Source: Archangium gephyra
Lineage (GTDB): Bacteria; Myxococcota; Myxococcia; Myxococcales; Myxococcaceae
Direction of reading: 5' to 3'
NCBI GenBank assembly: GCA_003243425.1
Contig: QFQP01000041.1
Span: forward strand, 34,166-98,165
Length of the DNA stretch: 64,000 nucleotides
Under the pieces are notes generated by a model. That model made no database searches. It worked only from the letters and a program-made list of their open reading frames with translations, and was not told the DNA's origin. Shown piece after piece: positions 50,158 to 59,707 of this stretch. The translations under genes were made by a program, and so were the position numbers. Numbering within the stretch: position 1 is the first letter of the stretch; each line of letters begins with the position of its first letter.

Positions 50158-52731
50158 ATGGCCTCGGGGGCTCTGCTTCAACCCAGCATCGACGCAGCCC
50201 GCACCCGCCGTGAAGTGCAGCGCGTGTTGTTGTCGGCGCCCGAAGGGCTGGGGCGTTCGCATCTGCTGTCGTCGCTGACCGACGCCATTCGCATCTCGCC
50301 GTCGCGAGGCCGCCTCACCGGCGAGCTCCTGCGCGCCTTCGTTGGCCATGGCGGCGACGACGAAGCGACGTTCAAGACCATCCGCTCCGCGCCGCAGCTT
50401 TCGACGCTCGACGCCGAGCGCGCCGAGGTCGCGGCCGAATTGCTCGCGTCACTCGTCGGCGTTCGTCGCCACGACTTCCGCACTGCCCGGCTCGACGAAG
50501 ACTCACGTCGCGAAGGCGCGTTTCTCGAGCTCGCCCGCTGGGTGTCTGACCGCGCTCGTGACGGTCTCACGCTCGCCATCGACGACGCGCACCTCGTCGA
50601 CGACGAAGGCGCTTCGTTCCTCGAGTTCCTCTCGCAGCGCGAAGAGCCGTTGCCGCTGGTGCTGCTCGTTTCCCACGACAGTGACGCCACCCGCTTCAGC
50701 GCCGCGTTCCGTGCGCGTCGCGCCGCCTGGCTGCAGGGCGGGCGGTGGCAGCAGCTCGAACTGCCGACGCCTCCGCGCGCGCAGGTCGTCGCCATGCTCG
50801 AGGCCGCTGGTGCCGCGCCCGAGCGTGCGAACGCGCTCGCGACGCTGGCGCACGACAACCCCGGCCTCGCGCTCGGCCTGCATCAGGTGACGCGCGAGCT
50901 GGCGACGCTCGACGTCTCGTCGCTGCCGAAGACACACGACGGTCTGCGGCTTCACCGCGTGAAGGCGCTCGGTGACGAAGTGCTGCACGCGTGCGCGACG
51001 CTCTCGGTGCTGGGAGGCCTCGCGCCGTCGGGCGCGCTGTTCGCCGTGTCTCCGTCGCTGCCCGACACCCTGTTCGCAGCCGTGGCGCCCGGCCTCGTCG
51101 AACGTCGTCACGAAGGCGCGCTCGAGTTGTTGCAGCTGGTCGACCCCCGCATGGCGCCGTCGCTGGCCATGGTGCTGCCCGGCCCGCAGTCGCTCGGCAT
51201 TCGACTCGCGGCCGGTGCGTGGGCGGTGCGCACGCTCGAGGTGCTCCCCGCGATGCACTTCGCGCGCTTCGCGGACCTCCTGGTGCCGCTCGCGTCACCG
51301 GCGCTCGACGGGGCGACGGCTTCCCATTGGTACGAAGCCTCGGCCGCGACGCGGGCTGCGAGGCCCGATGCCGTCGCGCGGCTCGAGCAGGCGCTCAAGT
51401 CGGCGATCGGCATTCGGCGGCTCGTGCTGCTGCGGAGAATCGCCGAGGTGAAGTTGTTCCTCGGCCTCCCTGACGAAGCCATCGCGGTGGTGCAGAGCGC
51501 CGGGCGCACCCCGTCCATCGTGCGTGAGCAGCTGCCCGAGTCGATGGTCGGCCGGTTGCTCGAAGCCCAGCCGCGCGGGCCCCTCGACCGCTGGGAGACG
51601 CTCAGCGCCGAGGAAGCGAGCACCGCCCTCGAGCTGGTGCGGGCCGAATGCGTCTCGCACCTCGTGAAGAAGGACGAGACGCAGGCCGCGTTCGCGGCGC
51701 TCGAAAAGAAGCTGCTGCGCCTGAAGGGCCCGGCCGTGCCTCACCTGTGGATCCGCTGGGCGCGCGCGTGGAGCTGGTTCCTCTGCGAAATTCTCGGGCG
51801 CGCTCCGGAGGCGATGCGGGTGTGCGCCCTGGTGCGTCAGCAGGTGCCGCGCGAGGCCCTCGCGGCCGACGAAGACGCGATCGCGTTCGTTCGCGCCGAG
51901 GAGATCGCCACCTCGAGCATCGGCGACTTCACCCGCGCGCGGGCGCTGACCGAAGAGCACCTCGCGCTCGCCGAGAAGGCCGGGAAGCTGCGCGACCAGT
52001 GTCTGGCGTGGAACGCGCGCGGAATTCTGCACTACGGCCTCGGCGAGCTCACCGGGTCGCGGCGGGCCTTCGAAAAGTCGCTGGAGCTCGCGCGCAGCAC
52101 CGGCTGGCTGCGACGTGAAGCCATCACCCTGCACAACCTGACGCTGGTGCTCACCGAGCAGGGCGAGCTCGACACCGCGTTCGCCAACGAGACGACCTAC
52201 GGCCGCTTGTCGGTGTTGATCGGCAACCACGCAGGTCAGGCGGAGGCCCCGCTGGTGCTGGCGGCGGTGGAGCTCGCGCGCGGTCAGCTCGCCGAAGCCG
52301 AGGTGTTGATCAACTCGGCGCGCAAGGTCTCAGAGAGCAACGGCTGGGACATGCTGCTCGCGCAGAGCCGCGCGCTGGCGGGCCGGCTGCGACTGTTGCG
52401 CTTCAAGAAGACGCACGACCTGCTCGACGTGGCGAAGGCGAAGAACGACTTTCTCGCGGCCATCGAGACCTTCGAAGAACGCACGCTGGTGTGGACCGAG
52501 GAGCTCGACCCCGCGGAGGTGTTCAGCCACTACGCCGTGGCGCTCACGTGGACGGGGCAGGCGAAGCAGGCGCGCGAGCTGCTGGAAAAGGTGCGCCAGA
52601 GGTTCCCGGAGGAGAACGTGGTGTCGCGGCAGCAGCTCGCGCTCGCGTTGCACGAGCCGCAGGCCCACGCGTGGTTCGAGGCCCGCGGCTTCAAGCGGCG
52701 GTTGGCGCTGTGGGCCGCGCTCAACGCCTGA
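50158..52731 (+). CDS. Large ATPase-like protein with TPR repeats, altered P-loop
   Basis: An 857-aa soluble protein. The N-terminal part resembles the AAA_16/STAND ATPases: an altered P-loop APEGLGRSHLLSSL (about residues 24-37), where the invariant Lys is Arg, and a Walker B TLAIDDAHLVDD (about 142). A region of helices follows, and from about residue 500 a TPR-type superhelix (AWNARGILHYGLGELTGSRR, AFEKSLELARSTGWLRREAI, NLTLVLTEQGELDTAFANET). No DNA-binding or kinase domain is visible. STAND proteins are switches that sense a ligand through the repeats. The ATG at 50158 is used. Confidence 0.75.
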   Translation: MASGALLQPSIDAARTRREVQRVLLSAPEGLGRSHLLSSLTDAIRISPSRGRLTGELLRAFVGHGGDDEATFKTIRSAPQLSTLDAERAEVAAELLASLVGVRRHDFRTARLDEDSRREGAFLELARWVSDRARDGLTLAIDDAHLVDDEGASFLEFLSQREEPLPLVLLVSHDSDATRFSAAFRARRAAWLQGGRWQQLELPTPPRAQVVAMLEAAGAAPERANALATLAHDNPGLALGLHQVTRELATLDVSSLPKTHDGLRLHRVKALGDEVLHACATLSVLGGLAPSGALFAVSPSLPDTLFAAVAPGLVERRHEGALELLQLVDPRMAPSLAMVLPGPQSLGIRLAAGAWAVRTLEVLPAMHFARFADLLVPLASPALDGATASHWYEASAATRAARPDAVARLEQALKSAIGIRRLVLLRRIAEVKLFLGLPDEAIAVVQSAGRTPSIVREQLPESMVGRLLEAQPRGPLDRWETLSAEEASTALELVRAECVSHLVKKDETQAAFAALEKKLLRLKGPAVPHLWIRWARAWSWFLCEILGRAPEAMRVCALVRQQVPREALAADEDAIAFVRAEEIATSSIGDFTRARALTEEHLALAEKAGKLRDQCLAWNARGILHYGLGELTGSRRAFEKSLELARSTGWLRREAITLHNLTLVLTEQGELDTAFANETTYGRLSVLIGNHAGQAEAPLVLAAVELARGQLAEAEVLINSARKVSESNGWDMLLAQSRALAGRLRLLRFKKTHDLLDVAKAKNDFLAAIETFEERTLVWTEELDPAEVFSHYAVALTWTGQAKQARELLEKVRQRFPEENVVSRQQLALALHEPQAHAWFEARGFKRRLALWAALNA

Positions 52732-52758
52732 GCGCGTCGAGGCACACGCGCCCCAGGT

Positions 52759-54210
52759 TCAGCGTGTGTAGGTCTTCGAGAACAGCTCCATGCCCGCGCC
52801 GTCGTGGAACGCCACGCGCAACTCGCGGCTGACGGGCTCGAGGTGCAACGTCACGTAGTTGTTGGTGCCGGTGGCGAACGGCCAGCGCGGAGGCCGAAGC
52901 AACGCGTAGGCAGGGTTCGCCGTCTGCGCGCCCGGCCCCGCGAGGATCTCGAGTGCGCCGGCGCCGCGACCCGTCGCCGCCACCCAGCCCACGCTGCCGA
53001 AGTGATGATCTCCCGACACCCACACCACGCCCTGAATGTTCTGATCTTCGATGTGCCCGAGCAGCTCGCTGCGCTGCTCGCGGTACGACAACCACGAGTC
53101 ACCGGTGAACACCGAGAACCCGAAGTCGGTGATGGGCACCGAGTTGAGGATGACCTTGAACACCGCGGTGCTCGCGGCGAGCGCGCCCTTGAGCCAGTTC
53201 ATCTGCGCGACCGAGAGGTAGATCTGCGGCGAGCCGTTGAAGCGCGTCGAAGGCTTCCGCTCCGACCGTGAATCGAGGACGAAGAACTCGGCCGTGTCTC
53301 CCCACTTCACCGACTTCCAGAGCCGGTCGGGGTCGACGCTGTCGCGCCGCAGCGGGTTCGACTCGAAGTACGTCTTGCGCGCGTTGGCCAGGCGCGACGC
53401 GCTGATGGTCTCGGGGTTGAAATCGTTGGTGACCTCGTGGTCGTCCCACGTGGCCAGCAGGCTCGTCGACGCGCGCAGCGTGCGGTACTCGGGCCCGCCG
53501 AGGTTCGCGGCCCACTGCGTGCGGTACTCGCTGAGCGAGTCGACGTCGTCGTTGTAGCTGCTGTCTCCCAGCATCAGGAACACGTCGATGTCGTCGCGTT
53601 CACCGGCGCGCAGAATCGGCGAAGGCGTGCGGCCCTGCCTGGTGCAACTGCACCCAGCGACCGTGAGGGGTGCCTTCGTGCCCGCCGCGAAGGCCGCGCG
53701 AAACTTCCCGATGCGTGACCGCGAGACCAGCTCACCGGCCATGTTCTCTTCGAAGAACGCGTAGCGGTACGGCGCCCCCGCTTCGAGCCCGCTCACGTCG
53801 AGGTGCACGAAGCCGCCGTCACCCGGCAGCACCCGCTCGTCGGCCACGCGTTCGGCGAACACCTCGCCTTCCATGCGCCACACGCGGAGCCGCAGCGGGT
53901 TGCTGCCGTCGAAGCGCGTCCACAACACCGCGCGCGTCGCTTCGACGTCGCCGCTGGCGAGCCCGAGCGGGAAATTGAAGCTCTCCGAGAGCTGCTCCGG
54001 CTCATCGGGGCGCACGCCGGCATCGACGCCCGCATCGTCCGGACGAACGACGCCCGCGTCGGAGGTGAGGCCACCGGCATCGGGGGAATCGATGACCCCG
54101 GCGTCCGCATCTCCCACGCCGACCACGCGCGGGTCACCACACCCGAGAACGAAACCCGCCGAGCCAATCGCCGTGACGCGGAGGAACTGCCGTCGGCTGT
54201 GTCGTGCCAT
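52759..54210 (-). CDS. PhoD-like alkaline phosphatase, Tat-exported lipoprotein
   Basis: A 483-aa phosphodiesterase/alkaline phosphatase D family protein. The N-terminus is a twin-arginine signal (HSRRQFLRVTAIGSAGFVLG) with a lipobox before Cys. A DAG-rich linker follows (GVVRPDDAGVDAG). A fibronectin-like N-domain (FPLGLASGDVEATRAVLWTR) precedes the metallophosphatase: LMLGDSSYND, STSLLATWDDHEVTNDFNPE, GVVWVSGDHHFGSVGW. PhoD enzymes release phosphate from phosphodiesters or glycerophosphate polymers outside the cytoplasm. The ATG at 54210 is chosen because the Tat motif starts just after it. It converges on the ATPase-TPR gene and diverges from the next gene. Confidence 0.92.
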   Translation of the reverse strand: MARHSRRQFLRVTAIGSAGFVLGCGDPRVVGVGDADAGVIDSPDAGGLTSDAGVVRPDDAGVDAGVRPDEPEQLSESFNFPLGLASGDVEATRAVLWTRFDGSNPLRLRVWRMEGEVFAERVADERVLPGDGGFVHLDVSGLEAGAPYRYAFFEENMAGELVSRSRIGKFRAAFAAGTKAPLTVAGCSCTRQGRTPSPILRAGERDDIDVFLMLGDSSYNDDVDSLSEYRTQWAANLGGPEYRTLRASTSLLATWDDHEVTNDFNPETISASRLANARKTYFESNPLRRDSVDPDRLWKSVKWGDTAEFFVLDSRSERKPSTRFNGSPQIYLSVAQMNWLKGALAASTAVFKVILNSVPITDFGFSVFTGDSWLSYREQRSELLGHIEDQNIQGVVWVSGDHHFGSVGWVAATGRGAGALEILAGPGAQTANPAYALLRPPRWPFATGTNNYVTLHLEPVSRELRVAFHDGAGMELFSKTYTR

Positions 54211-54279
54211 GAGCCGCGGAGCATAGCGGCACGCGCAACTCGAAATGCGAAGGCGCCGTGGTACCTTGCCGCGCACTTC

Positions 54280-55788
54280 ATGCTTCAGCGCCGCGCATTC
54301 TTCGCCCTGCTCATCGCGGGTCTCTTCGGCGGCAGCGCGCGAGCTGAAGACGCGTACGTGCCGCCGACGCTCTCGGTGCAGCTGCTCGGTGGTGCCAGCG
54401 CCCGTGACACGCGGCTTCAGCCCCTGGCCGCCCTGGAGCACGTTCGTGCCTCGGGCATCAGCGGTGTCACGCCGTTCCACTACCGGCTCGAGGCGTCGGT
54501 CTTCTTCCTGCGCTTTCTGGGCGTGGAAGCCGACATGCTCGGTGATTCGTTCAGGGTGGCGGCGAACGGCAATCGCTTCGATGCCCAGCGCTGGGCCGGT
54601 CGCGCGGCGGTGGCGCTGCGCTACGCGAGCCAGGGTGGGTTCACGTTGTCGGGCTCGCTGGGCTACGGCGCGTGGGTCGCGCCGGTTGTCGTTCACCCCA
54701 CCTTGAGCACGGCGCGCGCGGAGCAGCTCGTTTCCCACGGGCCCGTCGCGCGGCTGGGCGTCGGCCTCGAGAAGGGCCGCTTCGATGGCTCGTTGAACGC
54801 CATCGTGCAGGCGCCAGTGGGCGGCGACCTGCGCGTGCTCACCGTCGAGCCGCGGCTGTGGCTGGGCGCGCGCGTGTGGGACCTCGCGCCCACGGCGTCG
54901 CTGTGGCTCGGCGGTGATGTCGGTGCGTTGCTCGAGCGGAGCGGCGAGACCTACAGCGGCGTCACGGTGCGCTTCGGGCTCGCGGCGCGGCTCACGCTGC
55001 ACGCTCCACGACCCTCGGCGAAGCCCGTCGAAGGTGCGGGCGCGAGTGACGGGGTGTTGCTCGTTCGCGCCACGCTGCCTGACGGAGCGCCGGCGAAGGG
55101 CGCTGACGTGTCGCTCGACGGCGCGAAGGCGTTGCCGCTCGATGCGTCGGGTGAGCTGCGGGTGTCGCCGGGCAACGGCTCGCACCTGGTGCAGGTGTCG
55201 CTGGCTGGCTACCGCACGGCCTCCGAGCGCGTCGACGTGGTCGCCGGTGAAGCGCGTACGTCGACGTTCTCGCTGCTGGCGTTGACGGGCCCCGGGCGCG
55301 TGTCGGGCGTGGTGCGCGCTGCAGCCGGCGCGAAGCCGCTCGCGGACGCGCTGGTGAACGTCGCCGAACAATCGGTGCGCACCGGTGCCGACGGCTCGTA
55401 CGTGCTCGAGAAGGTCGGCCCCGGCCCCGTGCAGGTGCGGGTCGACGCGCAGGGCTTCAACGCGAGCGAAGAAGTGGCCCAGGTGCCGCCCGAGGGCGCG
55501 GCCACGCTCGACTTCTCGCTCGAGCCGCTCGGCAAGGGCAGCCCGGCCACGGTGCGTGGCCTCGTGCGTTCGCGCAGCGGCGGCGCCATCAAGGCGAGCG
55601 TGACGGTGCGAGGCCTCAAGCAGAAGGTGGTGGTCAACGCCGAAGGCCGCTTCGTGGTGTCGGTGCCCGCCGGCGAATACACCTTCGTCATCAGCGCGCC
55701 CGGCCACATCTCGCAGGCGAAGAAGGTCACGCTGGCCGATGGTGAACAGGCCATCTTCCACTGCGAGCTGCTAACGGTAGCGCGATGA
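54280..55788 (+). CDS. Exported barrel protein with CarboxypepD_reg repeats
   Basis: A 502-aa protein with a signal peptide (LQRRAFFALLIAGLFGGSAR). The first 260 residues have beta-barrel strand patterns (YRLEASVFFLRFLGVEADML, FTLSGSLGYGAWVAPVVV). The last 230 contain two or three carboxypeptidase-regulatory-like (transthyretin-like) domains: LLVRATLPDGAPAKGADVSL, GRVSGVVRAAAGAKPLADAL, ATVRGLVRSRSGGAIKASVT. The protein ends with GEYTFVISAPGHISQAKKVT. The stop overlaps the next ATG (ATGA), so it is coupled to the FecR-domain lipoprotein. The pair may form a surface or outer-membrane assembly. Confidence 0.75.
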   Translation: MLQRRAFFALLIAGLFGGSARAEDAYVPPTLSVQLLGGASARDTRLQPLAALEHVRASGISGVTPFHYRLEASVFFLRFLGVEADMLGDSFRVAANGNRFDAQRWAGRAAVALRYASQGGFTLSGSLGYGAWVAPVVVHPTLSTARAEQLVSHGPVARLGVGLEKGRFDGSLNAIVQAPVGGDLRVLTVEPRLWLGARVWDLAPTASLWLGGDVGALLERSGETYSGVTVRFGLAARLTLHAPRPSAKPVEGAGASDGVLLVRATLPDGAPAKGADVSLDGAKALPLDASGELRVSPGNGSHLVQVSLAGYRTASERVDVVAGEARTSTFSLLALTGPGRVSGVVRAAAGAKPLADALVNVAEQSVRTGADGSYVLEKVGPGPVQVRVDAQGFNASEEVAQVPPEGAATLDFSLEPLGKGSPATVRGLVRSRSGGAIKASVTVRGLKQKVVVNAEGRFVVSVPAGEYTFVISAPGHISQAKKVTLADGEQAIFHCELLTVAR

Positions 55789-57566
55789 AGCGGTTGGCCC
55801 TGGGGTTGATGCTGTCGACGTTCTTCGCGTGCCCCGAGCCCGACGAGCCGCCTGCACCCGTGAAGCCCGCGCCGGTGGTGGTGGCGCTGCTGCGCGAGGT
55901 GCGTGGCGCGGTGACGCTCACCCGTGAAGGCGCGTCGCGGCCCGCGAAGGACGAGCCGGTGTTCGATGGCGACGTGCTCACCACCGGTGGCGACGGGCAC
56001 GTGACGTTGAGTGGCGGCGGCCGCGAAGTGGAGCTGCTGGAGAACTCGCGCTTTCGCGTCGGCAAGACGCTGGGTGACCTCGCGCTCGACGTCGGCGAGC
56101 TGATGTTCCTGGAGACCGACGCTGGCGCCTTCGACACCGCGCTCGGTGCAGCCCGGCCCGCCGCCGGAAGTCGCGTGAAGATGCAGGCCTCCGACGCGGG
56201 CACCACCTTCGAGGTCGGCTTCGGCTCGTTGATGTTGTTCGACGTGCCCGACGCAGGCGCGCAGACCGTGAAGGCCGGCGAGAAGTTCGTGGTGGGCATG
56301 GGGGTGCTCTCGCTCGAAGAGCCGGTGCTTCCCGTCAAGCCGCCGCCGGAAGTGAAGCCCACGCTGAAGCTCACCTCGCGCGGTGGCGTGTCGCTCAAAG
56401 GCAAGAAGCTGGCCGGGCCTCGCGAGCTCGATGAGAACGGCGCGTTCATCGTCGACCGCGCAGGTCAGCTGACGGTCGAAGCCGGCGGCGCGCGCGCGCA
56501 GCTGCAGGCCTCGTCGAAGGGCACCATCGAGCCGACGAGCGGCGACACGCGCTTCAAGCTCGCGCTGCGTGAAGGGTCGGCGCGCATCTTCCTGAAGGAA
56601 GGCGAGAGCGTGCTCGTCGACGGCCGGAAGCCGCTCAAGCTCACCGCCAGGACGAGCTCGACGGTGGTGGTGACCGCCACGAAGAGCGGCCCCCCGCGCG
56701 TCGAGGTGCTGGGTGGCGCCGTCGACAGCACCGTGGGTGAAACGACGACCGCCCTGCAGCCGCGAAAGGGCGCGCCCGTGCTGTCGCTGCCTGCGGCGCG
56801 TTCGTCGCGGGTGAACTGGGCGCGACCCGGTGACGTCGCGCTGCTGCTCACGGAAGGTGACGGCGAGGTCGAAGTGGCCACCGACGCCGAGTTCCAGAAC
56901 GTGCTCATCGCCGCGAAGACCGTGGAGTCGTTGGTGGTGCCGGCTCCGCTGAAGGGCGGGTTGTTCTGGCGCCGCGCGGGTGACGCGGAGCCCGGTCAGG
57001 CGCGGTTCGAGCGTGACGAGTACGCAGGCGCCATCGCCGCGAAGTCGGACACCGTCGCCGAGACCGGGCTGAAGGCCACTGTGTATTTCCAGGGCGCGGT
57101 GCCGACGTTGACCTTCACCTTCCCGGTGAAGAGCGACGCGGCGTCGTGGCGCTTCCGCGTGTACTCGGCGGGAAATCTGAAGACCGCGCTCGTCGACCGC
57201 AAGGTGACCGAGAACAAGGCCGTGGTGGAGTCCGGCGCGCTCGCAGAGGGCAGCTACCTGTGGTCGGCGGTGCCGACGTCATCGAGCGGGGTCGAGGCGT
57301 CCGGTGGGCGCATGAACAAGATGGACATCGTGTTCGACAACTCGGTGACGCGGCTGGTGCTGACGTCACCGAAAGATGGCGAGCGCGCGGCGAAGGCGAT
57401 CGGCGTCGCGCCGCTCGGGTCGAAGCTGTCGCTCAACGGGAAGCCCGTGCCGCTCGACGCGGGTGGCCGTTTCTCGCTCGCCACGCCGCCCGGAAACGTC
57501 GCGGTGTTCAAGCTCGTCACCCGCGACGGCGCCGAGAGCTTCTGGGTGCGTCGGTTGACGCGGTGA
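55785..57566 (+). CDS. FecR-domain lipoprotein
   Basis: A 593-aa lipoprotein (MKRLALGLMLSTFFAC, lipobox FFAC). It has FecR-type domains: LREVRGAVTLTREGASRPAK, FDGDVLTTGGDGHVTLSGGG, LENSRFRVGKT and KMQASDAGTTFEVGFG, and a second FecR-like segment around residues 190-300 (TSSTVVVTATKSG). The C-terminal third has Ig-like or beta-sandwich segments (ATVYFQGAVPTLTFTFPVKS, RLVLTSPKDGERAAKAIGVA). Its role is probably ligand binding or signal relay in the envelope; it lacks a sigma-factor partner here. It is translationally coupled to the upstream barrel gene. Confidence 0.78.
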   Translation: MKRLALGLMLSTFFACPEPDEPPAPVKPAPVVVALLREVRGAVTLTREGASRPAKDEPVFDGDVLTTGGDGHVTLSGGGREVELLENSRFRVGKTLGDLALDVGELMFLETDAGAFDTALGAARPAAGSRVKMQASDAGTTFEVGFGSLMLFDVPDAGAQTVKAGEKFVVGMGVLSLEEPVLPVKPPPEVKPTLKLTSRGGVSLKGKKLAGPRELDENGAFIVDRAGQLTVEAGGARAQLQASSKGTIEPTSGDTRFKLALREGSARIFLKEGESVLVDGRKPLKLTARTSSTVVVTATKSGPPRVEVLGGAVDSTVGETTTALQPRKGAPVLSLPAARSSRVNWARPGDVALLLTEGDGEVEVATDAEFQNVLIAAKTVESLVVPAPLKGGLFWRRAGDAEPGQARFERDEYAGAIAAKSDTVAETGLKATVYFQGAVPTLTFTFPVKSDAASWRFRVYSAGNLKTALVDRKVTENKAVVESGALAEGSYLWSAVPTSSSGVEASGGRMNKMDIVFDNSVTRLVLTSPKDGERAAKAIGVAPLGSKLSLNGKPVPLDAGGRFSLATPPGNVAVFKLVTRDGAESFWVRRLTR

Positions 57567-57758
57567 CCCCGTTGGTGGCAGCGCGCACGTGTACGAGCCG
57601 AAACCTCGCGCCGTGCGTGCGCGGCACTTCGTCACACTGATCCACCGGCGTGAGCGGCCTCGCCTCAGTTCGTGAGCGCCTGCCGCTCGGAAGTGGCGGT
57701 GGAACGCGCGATGCACGGCGTTTCCCCGCCTCACTTCTCGAAGGGAAAGGAAACGACC

Positions 57759-58160
57759 ATGAACCAGACTCACGGAAATCACTGGCACGCCACCTGGTAC
57801 GACGCTTCGAAGCACGGCTCCGCGTGGGAGCGCGTCAAGGAAGCCATGAAGCGCGACTGGGAGCAGACCAAGAAGGACTTCAAGGTCGGCGGCACGGAGC
57901 TCAACCAGGACGTCACCGACACCGTGAAGCAGGCGGTGGGCAAGGAACCGATTCCTCCGCGCTCGGAGCCGAACTGGGAGACCGTCTCGCCCGCGTACGA
58001 GTACGGCTACACGGCGCGCCAGCAGTTCGGCAGCAAGTACAACGACTGGAACGACTCGCTCGAGAACGACCTCCGCAGCGAGTGGGAGCAGGGCAACAAG
58101 GACATGTCGTGGGCCGAGTACAAGGCGTTCGTGCGCCGCGGTTACGACTACAAGAGCTGA
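57759..58160 (+). CDS. Small hydrophilic stress-type protein
   Basis: A 133-aa soluble protein rich in Trp, Lys and Asp (WHATWYDASKHGSAWERVKE, EAMKRDWEQTKKDFKVGG). It contains NQDVTDTVKQAVGKE, a segment like CsbD/general-stress proteins, and ends with MSWAEYKAFVRRGYDY. Related hypothetical proteins are common in desiccation- or stress-tolerant bacteria. The ATG at 57759 has AAGGAAA 9 bp upstream, clearly better than any upstream start. A strong terminator follows, so it is a single-gene unit, probably highly expressed. Confidence 0.8.
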   Translation: MNQTHGNHWHATWYDASKHGSAWERVKEAMKRDWEQTKKDFKVGGTELNQDVTDTVKQAVGKEPIPPRSEPNWETVSPAYEYGYTARQQFGSKYNDWNDSLENDLRSEWEQGNKDMSWAEYKAFVRRGYDYKS

Positions 58161-58703
58161 TCAGCTGATCCGTTCGTCACGCGCCGCGTCTGCTCCTCTG
58201 CGAGCCGACGCGGCGTTTGCTTTTGGGTGCATCAGCGTTGTGATGGCGCTCGCTTTGGGGCCCACTGCCCTTGTGTCGTTCACGTCGATGCGACCTGGTG
58301 AACCCGCGCACCGGGACCGTGGAGCCCGCGAAGATTCATGCGATGGAAGTGGCACCCTCGTGCCACGGCGTGGGAAAGCAGAAGAAGCGGGAAGTGGTCT
58401 TTGACGAGCTCGCGCTGAAGTCTTGAAGCGCGACGCACGCAGAGGTTCCGTCGTGATGCTCCGTGAGTTCACGAGGCGCGACCGGAGAAGCCCTTGAAGC
58501 TCGAGAGAAGCGCTGTTGAACGGTGGCGAAGAACCGTGGCCTGCGGTGTTCGTCGTCGACCACGTCGACGCGCGCGGCCTGGAGTTCACCGACGCGACCG
58601 CGCTGCGGCTGTGCAGACCAGTTTCCGGTGAGCGCCAGAGTCCGGCGTCACGGGCACCTATAAATAAGGAGTGAGCTGAAGTTTGTGGGGTGGTGTGTGG
58701 AAA
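58161..58703. other. Gene-free interval after the stress-type gene
   Basis: The first 60 bp hold the terminator listed at 58182-58225. The rest has no credible gene on either strand. It holds an inverted repeat GTGGCAC CCTC GTGCCAC (58349-58366) and an AT-rich stretch CTATAAATAAGGAGTG near 58661 that looks like a promoter/RBS with no gene behind it. Convergent genes on both sides leave its role open. Confidence 0.5.
58182..58225 (+). terminator. Rho-independent terminator of the stress-type gene
   Basis: Perfect 9-bp stem CGCCGCGTC (58182-58190) and GACGCGGCG (58207-58215) with TTTGCTTTT after it, 22 bp beyond the stop at 58160. Confidence 0.85.
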
Positions 58704-59633
58704 TCACGGAAACGGAGCGCCGCCGCCGACGGTTCCGCCGCCGATAGGGCTGCCGCCACCGACGCCGGCTCCGCCGACGGGCGCACCGCCACCGAACCCG
58801 GTTCCGCCGCCGACCGCGACACCGCCGCCTACGCCGGCGCCGCCACCGACGGCGATGCCGCCGCCGACGCCGTCACCACCGCCGACCGCGGAACCGCCGC
58901 CGATCGCGATGCCACCGCCGAAGCCGGAGCCTCCACCGAGCGCAGTGCCGCCGCCGAGGACGAAGCCACCGCCAGCGCCATCGCCGCCGCCCATCGCGAC
59001 GCCGCCGCCAAAGCCGGAGCCTCCGCCTTCGCCGCCACCTGTTCCGACGCCGCCGCCAGCGCCAGTGCCGCCGCCGGCAGTGCCGCCGCCGGTCGCAGTG
59101 CCGCCGCCGGTTGCAGTGCCGCCGCCGACGCCCGTGCCACCGCCGACGCCCGTGCCGCCGCCGACGCCAGAGCCGCCGCCGGTTGCAGTGCCGCCGCCGA
59201 CGCCCGTGCCACCGCCGACGCCCGTGCCGCCACCGACGCCCGTGCCGCCACCGACGCCAGAGCCGCCACCGACGCCGGAGCCGCCGCCGACGCCAGTGCC
59301 GCCACCGACGCCAGAGCCGCCGCCGATGCCAGTGCCGCCACCGATTCCGCCGGATCCACCGCCGATTCCGCCAGAGCCGCCGCCGATTCCGCCCGAACCG
59401 CCGCCCGTTGCAGAACCGCCGCCCGTTGCAGAACCGCCGCCCGTTGCAGAGCCGCCGCCCGTCGCAGAGCCACCGCCAGAACCGCCCGTCGCGCTCCCGC
59501 CGTCACATTGTCCGGCGTCACCGTTCTCGCAGCCGCCGTCACACGCTTCGTCCCAGCAGTCGCCCTCAGGCCCGCACGCCTGCAGGCCCGTCCACATCAC
59601 TGCCACCACTGCGAGCGCGAGAAGCCGTTTCAT
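58704..59633 (-). CDS. Gly-rich hexapeptide-repeat lipoprotein
   Basis: A 309-aa lipoprotein (MKRLLALAVVAVMWTGLQAC). After a short Cys/Asp-rich segment (CWDEACDGGCENGDAGQCDG) the whole protein is a repeat of Gly-rich hexapeptides of the type GTGVGG, GSATGG and GSGIGG, with no other domain. It is probably a flexible or fibrous surface protein; many myxobacterial lipoproteins have such linkers. The ATG at 59633 has GAGGGG 9 bp upstream. It lies downstream of the fibro-slime lipoprotein (75-bp gap), whose Gly-rich linker is similar. Confidence 0.75.
   Translation of the reverse strand: MKRLLALAVVAVMWTGLQACGPEGDCWDEACDGGCENGDAGQCDGGSATGGSGGGSATGGGSATGGGSATGGGSATGGGSGGIGGGSGGIGGGSGGIGGGTGIGGGSGVGGGTGVGGGSGVGGGSGVGGGTGVGGGTGVGGGTGVGGGTATGGGSGVGGGTGVGGGTGVGGGTATGGGTATGGGTAGGGTGAGGGVGTGGGEGGGSGFGGGVAMGGGDGAGGGFVLGGGTALGGGSGFGGGIAIGGGSAVGGGDGVGGGIAVGGGAGVGGGVAVGGGTGFGGGAPVGGAGVGGGSPIGGGTVGGGAPFP
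58720..59483 (-). repeat. 18-bp coding repeat array
   Basis: About 760 bp with an 18-bp period (CCACCGACGCCGGTGCCG type) encoding Gly-rich hexapeptides. The array also gives long, meaningless Pro-rich and Ala-rich frames on the other strand. Confidence 0.85.
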
Positions 59634-59707
59634 GCGGCCCCTCATCCCCACGTCGACGTCTCGGCGGCAGTCTGAATGCGAATTGATCCGGCTCAGTAAC
59701 CCCGCGC

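Noticed and set aside
58349..58366. Possible sigma-54 promoter (TGGCAC...TGCC)
   Set aside because: The GG to GC spacing is 9 rather than the required 10, and the sequence is better explained as an inverted repeat. No gene follows.
58161..58589. Minus-strand frame after the stress-type gene
   Set aside because: It runs into the terminator and has random-like composition with no start signal.
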